Of a stretch of 64,000 bases of DNA, positions 10,601 through 22,600 are shown piece by piece. Location: contig CM059192.1 of the NCBI GenBank assembly GCA_030323885.1, positions 69,442,877-69,506,876 of the forward strand, in the 5' to 3' direction. Below the pieces are notes generated by a model. It was not told the DNA's origin, did no database searches, and saw only the letters and a list, made by a program, of their open reading frames with translations. A program made the translations under genes and the position numbers. Positions within the stretch are counted from its first letter, which is position 1. Each line of letters opens with the position of its first letter. This stretch comes from Branchipolynoe longqiensis (Eukaryota; Annelida; Polychaeta; Phyllodocida; Polynoidae).

Positions 10601-13600
10601 TAAAATCCGATAGAATGTTGGCCAAATACCACAGTTGACCCTCCGCCCCCCACCCCCCCAACCCCGTCCCCAACCGGCTTCTTCAATCAATCAATCAGTC
10701 AATCAATCAGCATTGAAAATAAGTTCTATCATGAACTTATATGTTATGAACAGGGTAAATAAACCATTTAAATAGAAAAAATGTGAGGTTATCTAAATTT
10801 AATAATATAAAAATGTGTTTGCATTTTGGAAACCCTTCCTCATGAAAAAAATAAAATAAAAAATAAAAAAGACGAGCCGTCTACCTCAGCTGCGACTGTG
10901 GCTGCGCCGGGTGGCCCGCCCCTGGACCCGGCGAGTCCCACCAGTAAGTAGCGCAGGGGCCGGCCGGACGCTTCTCACGGCATTCTCATGGCATTCTCAT
11001 GGCATTCTCACGGCATTCTCACGGCATGCTCACCGTCCCATTGTCGTCTGCTTGTCATCTTATTGTCGTCTGCTGGCGACCAATAACCGTCAAAAGTGAC
11101 GGCAGATGGCGCTCCTCACCCAAATGAATACTTCCCCCCCCCCTTTTTAAAAACCGTCCTGATATGACCTTAGATGTTGCTAGGACGCAAAACAACAAAT
11201 ACACCTGTTAAAATTAGTCATTCTCAAGTTATTTATACTTGGGTGAGAATACTGTGAGAACTGCTTTTGCCATATGGGATTGGTTCCCTTAGGGTTTTTT
11301 TTCTTTCTCTTTTTTTTGGTTGTTGCATATCTTGGTTTTTGGGGTGGGGGGGGTGGGGTTTCTGCGACTGTTTGAAATTGGGGGTGATTTGTTCGTAAAC
11401 CCTCCTAGCATGGGCCTTCGGGTGTTTCCATGTTTGTACCACAATTTGTGTTCCGATTAGATCTCATGTGTGTAATATGTGTGTACCATGTGTGATGTTG
11501 TATGCGCACCATGTGTATACCATGTGTGTTCCGCATATGTAATACACGTGTATTATGTGCCATAAAAATAGGCCGCGCGTGTACAACAGGTGTAATGCAT
11601 GCCTAGTACATGAGTGTAATACATGTGTACCATACATGTACCATGTGTGTATCATGTGTGTATCATGTGTGTACCACATGTAGCACATGTATGTGTGTAT
11701 TATTACACATGTTCCACATGCATACCACTGTACCATGTGTATATCATGTGTGCCACATGTGTAGTATATGCATATACTACATTTGTACCATGTGTGTACA
11801 TATGCATACTGCACTGTATACCATGTGTATATCATGTGTAATATATATCTATACTACATATGTACCACAATGTACCATGTGTATATATATATCACATGCT
11901 TGCTGCAAGTTTATACCATGTGTATATTGTATGTACCATACATGCAATATATATGTATACTACATATGTACCACAGTGTACCATGTGTATATATATATAT
12001 ATATATATTAAATGCGTACTGCACTGTATACCATGTGTATATTGTATGTACCTCACATGTAATATATATGTATACTATGTATGTACCACAATGTACCATG
12101 TGTATATATCACATGCATATGTACCACATGTGTAATATATATGTATACTACATATGTACCACAATGTGCCATGTGTATATATATATTACATGCATACTGT
12201 ACTATTTACCATGTGTATACATGTAATATATAGATATGCTACATATGTACCACAATGTACTATGTGTATAATATAAGGTGTATAATATATGTGGACCACA
12301 TGTGTACTACCTATGTACCACATGCAAAACACCTAATTTAGGTGTACAAAGTGTATACCAACATAATGCACGTACACTCCAGGCATACCACATGGCTACA
12401 ATACATAATACACATGTGCTGTTCCACATTTCGCTTTGGCCAGCCTGCAGATTGGGCTGCTACAAACAAAGACTTTACACCCACAATAAGATCTGACACT
12501 TGATTTAAAAGTATGCGTAGCACATGACCTGGGTTATATTGCAGTGTGACCCCTGATCACTATTTAGGAAGAATGGTGCCATTGACCTTTATCTGGAATT
12601 TTCTTTACTGCGGCCACAATTTTTTTATGATTGTGAGCTTTTAACTTTAGTTTAACTTCATGAATGACTTTTGACACATAATTGATTGCATGCTTTTACA
12701 TTGTATGTAAAAGTGATGGTTGAATAATAATATGACAATATGCAAGTTGAACACTTTTTGCCATGAATATTGCCTTTCCTGGTGAAACGGCGTTAAGGAA
12801 CCACCAATCGATCAATCAATCCTGAGCACATTTAGCATTTCACTTGTCATTACCGAATAGACTAACGTAACCCAGAGGTGAAAGTGTAATCACACGTCCT
12901 AATTACTGTTGTAAAATAAGCACCACTAATATAAACTCTCAGCACATACCTCACCTCAGAGAATTTTCAAACTAATAAGTGCATATGATCCACCGGTGAC
13001 AGGGTTGTTCTCAGAAAGTGTGTACCACATATTTGGTTTCCATGTTACATTGTTAATGATTTAAGCCTTTTTCTTGGGGGGGGGGGGGGGGGGTTGCGAG
13101 GGTAGCAAGTGAAATATTTGTGTCCGTGTATTAAGTATATTAGCAATACTACATGTATTTAATCTATCTTACAAAATGCCAAAATATGCTTTTATGATTT
13201 TGTATTAAAGTGAAAATGTAAAGTTTGCATATTGACACCATGCGTCTACCCACACTTTTTTTTTCTCAACTTTTTACTTGTAAAATAATCTTTTTTGCTT
13301 ATTGTAATCACTAAAATCTTGTTTGAATTTGTTGTGTGTGTTAAAATGATGTTCTGGACAGATGTTTTTCTGGACAAACATTTTGATCAATTTGTATAAG
13401 ATCCAAATCAAAAAGTGAATTTTTTTAAACTCTGACATTTGCATAAAATATAAATCTACATATGAAAATGGGTTCTGCTATTATTAGGAATGTTTTCATC
13501 TTTGGTTTCCATGTCCACAAAAGTGGTACACAGGTTTTGAGAACGGCTCAATAACGGTAGTAGGGTGAAAATATCTTGTTAGAATAAAGGCTGCATTCCA

Positions 13601-16600
13601 TATACGCGTAATGCGTAATGCGTTATGCGTTACACGTTATGCATTATGCGAATGCCAGCATTCCATATACGCGTAATGCGTATTGCGTTATGCGTTATGC
13701 GTCATGCAGTGAAGTATATAAAAAGTATATAAAAAGTGTGTGTGACTCTGTGTCACACAGAATAGGACGGTCCAAACATGGCTCAGTTTAGCTTGCTTAG
13801 AGGGATGTTAGGACCGTCCCAAATATGAAGACTGCTTCCTAACAGGTCCGCTGCATAAACCTACATGTTATGCAGTGAAGTATATAAAAAGTATATAAAA
13901 AGTGTGTGTGACTCTGTGTCTCTGTGTGTGTCTCTATGTGTGTGTCTGTGTCTCCGTGTCTCTGTGTGTGTATCTGTGTGTATCTCTGTGTGTGTGACTC
14001 TGTGTCTCTGTGTGTCTCTATGTGTGTCTCTGTGTCTCTGACAAAGAGACACACACAGACACATATACACACAGAGACACACACAGAGACACACACAGAC
14101 ACAGATACACACACAGACACACACAGAGACACAGAGACACAACACAGAGACACACACACAGAGACACACACACAGACACACACACAGACACACACACAGA
14201 CACAGAGACACACACACAGAGACACAGATACACACACAGAGACACACACAGACACACACAGACACACACACAGAGACACAACAGAGACACACACACACAG
14301 ACACACACACAGAGACACACACACACAGACACACACACTACGACACAGAGATACACACACAGACACACACACAGCAACAGAGACACAAAGACACAACACA
14401 GAGACACACACACAGAGACACACACAGACACAAACAGAGACACACACACAGACACAGAGACACACACAGAGACACACACAGACACAGATACACACACAGA
14501 GACACACACAGACACAGAGACACAACACAGAACACACACAGACACACACACAGACACACACATAGACACACACAGACACACACACAGAGACACATATACA
14601 CACACAGACACACACAGACACACATAGAGACACACACACAGATACACACACACAGAGACACACACAGAGACACAACACAGAGACACACACACAGACATAC
14701 ACAGACACACACAGAGACACACACACAGACATACACACAGACACAGAGACACACACACAGACACAGAGACACAACACAGAGACACACACACAGAGACACA
14801 CACACAGAGACACACACACAGACACACACACATAGACACACACACAGATACAGACACACACACAGACACACACAGAGACACAGGGACACAACACAGAGAC
14901 ACACACAGAGACACACACACAGACATACACACAGACACAGAGACAGACACACAGACACAGAGACACACACACAGAAACACAGAGACACACACAGAGACAC
15001 AGAGATACATACACAGACACACACACAACAACAGAGACACAAAGACACAGAGACACAGACACACACAGAGACACAACACAGAGACACACACACAGAGACA
15101 CACACAGACACACACAGAGACACACACAGACACAGATACACACACATAGACACACACACAGACACACAGACAGACACACACATACACACACACAGACACA
15201 CACACAGAAACACAGAGACACACACAGAGACACAGAGATACATACACAGACACACACACAGCAACAGAGACACAAAGACACAGAGACACAGACACACACA
15301 GAGACACAGAGACACAACACAGAGACACAACACAGAGACACACACACAGAGACAGACACACACAGAGACACACACAGAGACACACAGAGACACACACAGA
15401 CACAGATACACACACATAGACACACACACAGACACAGAGACACAACACAGAGACACACACACAGAGACACACACACATAGACACACACACAGAGACACAC
15501 ACACAGACACAGAGACACACACACAGACACAGATACACACACAGAGACACACACACAGACACACACAGAGAATGGGACGGTCCAAACATGGCTCAGTTTA
15601 GCTTGCTTAGAGGGATGTTAGGACCGTCCCAAATATGAAGACTGCTTCCTCACAGGTCCGCCGCATAAACCTACATGTTTGCACCGGCTGTCCGTAATTA
15701 TCAGTCGCCTCCTCCAACCTTATATCAATGGACAAATGCGACTGATGCTTTTCTATTCGCACTGCCTTTAGGCATTACGCATTACGCACCGATCGCTACA
15801 TGGAGCGATCGGGATAATGGATTTCTGACGCATTCGCATTCGCATTACGCATTACGCGTGTATGGAATGTAGCTCATAGGTTTCAAGGCGTTTCGATTTT
15901 TTGTCGCATTCGCATTCGCATTCGCATTACGCATTACGCGTATATGGAATGCGCCCTTTATAAAAAAAATAAAAAATGCATGCGTCGTAATCATGTGGTG
16001 CTGAGCGTAAGTAACTGTCAGTTCTTATGGTGGTGTGTACTGTCTTTGTTAAAACTAGTTGTTGTTTACTAAATTTTAAAAACAAACTAGCTCCTAGTGT
16101 GATAGTTCTTGTGTCTTTCTTTACCAAAATATATGAAACTGGTTTCAAGCGTACTTATCTGATTGATATACTATTCACTTCTGATTTCACTCACTCTAAA
16201 GCCGGGATGAAGTTTTGGAAAGCCATTTCCCAGAACGAAGGTTTGTGGTCGACCCTGATCCTCTCTGTCATCTCTTTTATATCTATCTATGGTCGTGTTG
16301 TTTTTCGTTGATTCTTTCGATTGTCTGGTCATGTATTAAATATAATAGGGCTTTCCGGCCAGCCAAGATAACACTAGGTGGCGCTCGTATACTGTCAGTC
16401 CGTACTCTTTGTGTACTAACGATAAGGCCAGGGGACCATGCTAACAGGAACCCCATTGGTGGAGGAGACCAGGGGACCAGACTACTCTGCATCTCAATGC
16501 GATTCCTATCGCAGATTATTCAGCGAAAAAGGGAAAACGGTCAACAATAAACAGAACCCTGTCTCCCGATTCTTAAGGTACATCTGATCAAAGTAAGTTT

Positions 16601-19600
16601 AATTAGATACATGCAACAATGTTTAGCAGAATTTTGGTTAGAGTAGTGGACATAAATTTGAAAAAAACAATGATTCCGAGTGAGCCGATATGGACTGATA
16701 GTACACAAAGTGTACGGACTGATAGTACACAAGCGCCACCTAGTGTTATCTCGGCCGGAAAGCCCTATTTCCGACTTCCACTCACCACCACCACTGTCGC
16801 CACCACCGTCACTGCCACACCTCCGTACTGACTGCATTAACACTGTAACCACTGAACTCTTGTTTGTTCTCGTCTGTTCTGATTGAATGTCGTCTGCTGG
16901 TGAAGACATGCGGTAACCACTGACTAGATGACGTCTGCTGTTAACAATGATAGCACCCACTGGCTAAAATGTTGTTTGCTGTTGAACTAAGGTATCATCC
17001 AAAGTTGTCAATATTTTCACGGTAGTACAAAGAGTACTACTTTTCCAGACCCCTCTCCCCCCCCCCCCTCCCCCCGCCTCCCAAGTAGCTACACATCAAC
17101 ATTTTACTACAGACCCATATGGGGTGGCCAAATGAGTTGAGTGCTCACCTCCCATTTTGGTAGGTCATGTGATTCAAACTTCTTGGTTCAAAGCCTGGTC
17201 GAGTCAAACCAATAAATTAAAAATTGATACTTATTGCTACCTAGCTTGGCATTCGGCATTGCTAACATAGGGCAAGGAGCAGTGCAATGAAGAAGGCGAA
17301 TTGTCCGCGATTGGAAAATTCCCCAGCTTATTCAACTAAAATGACCGGATGTGGTGGCCTACTGTAACCCCCCCCCCCCCCCCAAAATAGTCGCTGAAAA
17401 ATATCAATTTTTATTAAACGATAATAATCGTATTTTACTGTCAGCCCCCCATCCCCCTGTTGTACGCTTTGTACGACCGTGAGAATGTTGACAACTTTGG
17501 ATGGCCCCTAAGGCAGTGTCTGCGGTTGAACAAACACAGTAACACAACATTTGGAAAAGCTATCGGGCGCGGTGGCCGAATCGATAGAGAGCAGGCCTCG
17601 CATACGGGTGACCAGGAGTTTGGTTCCCGGTCGAGTCAAACGAATGATTTATAAAAATTGATACTTGTTGCTTCCTAGCCTGGCACCCGGTAGTAATAGG
17701 ATAGGGCAATGACTGGTTAGGTCAGTGTCAGCATACTGTGATTGAGTGGGATATCAGGTCATGGTGCTGGCAGCCTGATTTCCCACAGGGGCGGCACTAT
17801 AAAGTTGCCATGAGTGTGCACTGTCACAAGTCAGTACCCATTGTGATATGACCTTAGATGTTGCCAGGCCATAACACTCCAACAACCAACCAACGGGTAA
17901 AGCTGCAATGTTAGGGGTTCACACAAGGCTAAACACAAAGGAGGAGCTTACCCTATATCGACTACGAAACTGTCCCATAAACAGGACGCTGAAGTCAGCA
18001 TGACGAACAGTAAATGTGTAACTGACGTATAAGGTCTAACAAGCAAAAGATGGGCTCTTTGTGGGTTTTTTGTGTGCGGTTTTTCATGTACATGTTCAGC
18101 TAGGTTAGGTCTGGTACAGGTCTGGCCAAGACCATCTTTCAAGGCACAGTGAAAGGGGGAAGGAAACAAGGCGGACAAAGGAAGAATTGGGAAGATAACC
18201 TCCGGGAATGGACAGGCGTGGGGTTTGGGGAGTGCCAGAGGGCAGTGGAGAACAGGGGAAACTGGTTGTAATGTCATCTGTCGTGTCTCCAATGACCCTC
18301 GCAGTTAAGGAATTGATGATGATGATGAGAGCTAGAGTGCAGTTATTCATCTTTTCTCAATAACTATAGTTTTATACCAATATTTCTACCAGAGGGCCAA
18401 GTCCCCCTCCACCCCCCCCCCCCACCCACGCACCCCTATTTCTATTGTTATGGTGTTTCCCCTCTAAAGAACGCGACTACATTGTGAAATTCCAACAGAT
18501 GGGGTTGGGATAAAGTAGCATGGCCAATGTACCACCATTCAGGGATGAAGGATCTCCGATTTCCGCGATTTTAAAAGTCTTTACCGATTAACGTTAAGCA
18601 ATATTCTGAGTCAAGATGCATATGACAACAGTTGCGTAGTTTGAATCCCGTTCTTATATGAACTTAGATGGTGCTAGAACTTAAATGTTGCTAGAACATA
18701 AAACAATAAAACACAAACAAGAATGAGTTCGGTATGGGCGATAATACAGTCACAACAAGATTTGTTGGAACCTGACTTCCAGCATTTTGTCGCGATTCCC
18801 TGGAGGTGTTAAGTCTATGGGAGAATATTCTGCATTTACTCGGAAATTCACCGTCGGTGTAATAATCTTGGTTTTATTTCCGCGTTTTTTTGCTCATCCT
18901 TGGTTTATTCACCTGCCACTGCTGAGTACCACTCCATATGGGTTCATCCAACCATGGGCCGCGTTCAAGGTATGCCTCCTCGCAAGCGCCTTGGAGATAT
19001 TGCGGATGTCAAGCTAGTTTGAACGACTTTAGCTGGCGGGTGCCTCAAAAATGGCAGCCTCCATATGCTGTAGCCATTTGCAATTGAAAAGAAGAGCTCT
19101 GATGGGCTGAAACCACTGAATCCGGCGGCAATTTTCTAGGTGCTTTTTGCCTCCTGTCTGAAAAGGGAGACTTATCCGAGGCAACTATGAGGCGCACCCT
19201 GAATGTAAATAGGCCAGAACGTAAAGACGTTGCGGAGCCGACTCGGAGTCAACTCTGAGGCGTACCCTGAACGCGGCCCTGGCATGCATTATTAAGGCAC
19301 ACTACCTGAGAGTTTGACTGGATGCGGTAGCCGAATCGGTAGCATGCAGGTTTCCCATGAATAAGGTCGCGAGTTCTAAACCGAGTTGAGTCAAAGCAAT
19401 GACTTACAAAATTGATTCTTGTCGTTATCTAGTCTGGCACTCAGTATTACTAGGATAGGGCAAGGACTGGTTAACTCAGTGTCAGGATAATGTGACTGAG
19501 TGGGATATCAGGTCTTGGTGCCGGCGGCCTGATTTCCCAGTGGGGAAGCCTATAAAATTGCCCTGAGAGCGCACTGTAACAAATCGGTACCCATCCTGAT

Positions 19601-22600
19601 ATGACCTTAGATGTTGCTAGTAGGTAAAACCCAAACAAACAACCTCAGTGTTTGTAAACACACACCTGAACTGGTTGACATTGTCCGGTTGGGCCTTGTG
19701 TTTCCAACGGCATGAGTGCAGTAGTGCTTCGTCGTATCTTCACAAGGGCGCTCATCTACCATGGAAAGGTGCTGAGTAGGAAGGCTCAGTGGTTAGAGCA
19801 CCCGCCTTCCTTGCAGCAGGTTATGGACACTATCCTCGGGTCGTAGGATCAATCTCCAATTGAGTCAAACCAAAGACTTAGAAAACTGATACTTCTCAAT
19901 CTCGATATTACTAGGATATGGTCTGGTTACTGCACTGGTTGTTCCAGTGTCGTGATAATGTGACTGGGTAGGGATACCAGGTCATGGTGCCGACGGCGTG
20001 GCATCTCAGTGGGGCAGCACTATAAAGTCGCCATGAATGCGTACTGTATAAGTCTGTGCCTGTCCTGATAGGGCCTTAAATATTGCCCGGGCGTAAGACT
20101 ACCCCCCCCCCCCCCGCCCCCCACACACACACACATACACACACACACCCATATGTCAATGAACATGGGCAAATTTAGTTCTGCATCAGTGCCCCGTTCC
20201 AATGAGTAGCATGCTCACCTTCAGTGGCACTAGTGACTGCCGGTGTCACCAGTGACTGCCAGTATAATTAGTGACTGCCGGTGTCACCGGTGACTGCCAT
20301 TATAATTAGTGACTGCCGGTGTCACCAGTGACTACCATTATAATTAGTGACTGCCGGTGTCACCAGTGACTGCCAGTATAATTAGTGACTGCCGGTGTCA
20401 CCAGTGACTGCCATTATAATTAATGACTGCCGGTGTCATCAGTGACTGCCAGTATAATTAGTAACTGCCGGTGTCACCAGTGACTGCCAGTATAATTAGT
20501 GACTGCAAGTGTTGCGAGTGACTGGCAGTATAGTTAGTGACTACCAGTTTGACCAGTGACTGCCGGTAACACCAGTGACTTCCAGTTTCACTAGTAGCTG
20601 CCAGTGTCATTAGTGACGTCCAGTGTTGCCTGTCATTGTCACTATTGACATTCAATGTCACTAGTAATTGTCAGTGTCACTTGTGACCTCCAGTGTCTCA
20701 AGTGACTGTTAGTGTCACTAGTGACTATCAGTGTCACTAGTAACATCTAGTGTCACTAGTGACACCTTAAGTTGCCACCTTAAAATATAATTCCAGATAA
20801 AGAAAAGTTAGTTTGATGTGTGCCGCTTTTGTAAATAGCTTCTTCGGTGTTACTCAAGATGGAGTTTGCAATGTTTCCGTCACTTGTTCACAAGATATGT
20901 CTTTGTCATTTTTCACAAATGTATATGCAACATCAAATGTGACTTGTGTTGTGCCAAGTCAAAGAGCCTGTCTTAGCCAATAGGTCATTGTGACCTCACA
21001 TTGCTTTGTTATTATATAATTGACGTGTAATATCATTACGTCATATTGTTACATTACTACACACTTGACATGTCATGTCGTTACGTCACAATTGACATGT
21101 CTTATCGTTACATCACATTGCTATGTTACTACACAGTTGACATGACATATCATTACGTCATTGCTATGTTACTACGCAATTGACATGTCATATTATGTCA
21201 CATTGCTATGTCTCTACACAATCTTGACATGCATAATGACGACATCGGCAACTGGAATCCGTCTGTGACATCATGAGGATGCGGTGTGGTTCTCGCGCTG
21301 TTTTAATGTCCGATTCGTGGTATTGAGACCCTAGCATTGTTCTTTGTCACGTGGTTTTTGTGGGAAGGATTAGGTCAGTGTGCCACCTGGGCCGCGTTCA
21401 GGATCTGTCTCGGAGGCACCTCGGAGATGGCCGTGACGTCATGCTAGTCTGAACCGCAAAGGCAGTTTATTGTCTCGAAAATGGCCACCCCCATAGGCAG
21501 CGGCCATTTGCAATGGAAAAGCTGCACTGCGATTGGCTGAAACCACTGAATGTGGCAGTCATTTTCGAGGCGCTTTTCATCTCCAGTCTGAAAAGGGAGC
21601 CGTCTCCAAGACGCACCTGAACGCAAATAGGCCAAAAAGCATCGCGGAGACATCTCCGCGGCACCTCCGAGATACACCCTGAACGCGGCCCTGCTCTGCA
21701 CAGCTCTATGAGGCCCCAGGTTGGACGGATTTGTCTCCCTGCTCACCACACTGCTCACCATGACTCACGACATACTCACATTTCCTGCCAATCCTTCATC
21801 CCTTAAACACCCTGGTGTTCACCTGGGGTTCAGCTGTTGCCACCTTGGTGTCCACCTTGGTGTCCACCTTGGTGTTCACCTTGGTGTCCACCTGTTGCCA
21901 CCTTGGTGTTCACCTGGGCCGCGTTCAGGGTATGCCTCGGAGACGTCTCGTAGACGCCTTTCGGCTTATTTGCATTCAGGGTGCATCTCTGAAACATAGC
22001 GTTTATGGAGGCGGCCATTTTCGAGACAACTGACTGTTTTTGCCGTTCAGACTAGCGTGACATCAGGAATTTCTCCGAGGCGCCTCGAAGGCATACCTTG
22101 AACGCGGCACTGGTGTTAACCTTGGTGTTCATGTGGTGTTCACCTGTCACGCTGGTGTTCACCTGGTGTTCACCTTGGTGTTCACCTTGGTGTTCACCTT
22201 GGTGTTCACCTTGGTGTTCACCTTGGTGTTCGACCTTGGTGTTCATGTGGTGTTCGCCTAGTGTTCATAAGCTGGTAATTAAAGAGCTCCCCCCCACCTA
22301 CCCTCTTCCCACCCCCCTCCAAATAAAAACAACAACCCCGCAATAAACCCATCAGAACACATGGCTTTAGTCTTATTATGACTGGGGTCGCAACTTAAAA
22401 TTCCAACGTCCCTTCCAATTACTCAATGGTTATTATTTGCATTATTATTATTGAAAGTTTGACTTTGTGTATTTTAGTTTCTTCCTTTGGGACTATTGAT
22501 ATGGTCGGTTATTGGTTAGCATTTCCTGTAGTTTTATTTGACAACTTTCGTGGAGGGGGGAATCATATCCTCCCAGAGAAAAACTGATTGCAGTAATACA

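Larger units (their letters stand above)
12331..13583. other. sdk intron, mostly featureless
   Basis: Holds a tail fragment of another SINE at 12780-12822 and an 18-base G run near 13075-13093. The rest shows no recognisable feature. Confidence 0.4.
13584..15961. mobile_element. TIR element carrying a giant CA/GA satellite
   Basis: Left end ATAAAGGCTGCATTCCATAT continuing into ACGCGTAATGCGTAATGCG; the right end is its near-perfect reverse complement (CGCATTACGCATTACGCG then TATATGGAATGCGCCCTTTAT). A second, inner pair of the same motif sits at about 13659-13700 and 15838-15872, so the ends are nested. No transposase is encoded. Between the ends are a 166-bp offset direct duplication and a 1.65-kb satellite. 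Target duplication is unclear, superfamily unknown; I infer a non-autonomous DNA transposon. Confidence 0.7.

Noticed and set aside
11464..12226. Open frames rich in Tyr, His, Cys and Met on both strands
   Set aside because: Products of the TGTACCATGTG/TATATA satellite.
13839..15589. Very long open frames (up to 575 codons) of Cys/Val/Ser or Thr/His type on both strands
   Set aside because: They exist only because the CA/GA satellite lacks stop codons in several frames; composition is a pure product of the repeat.
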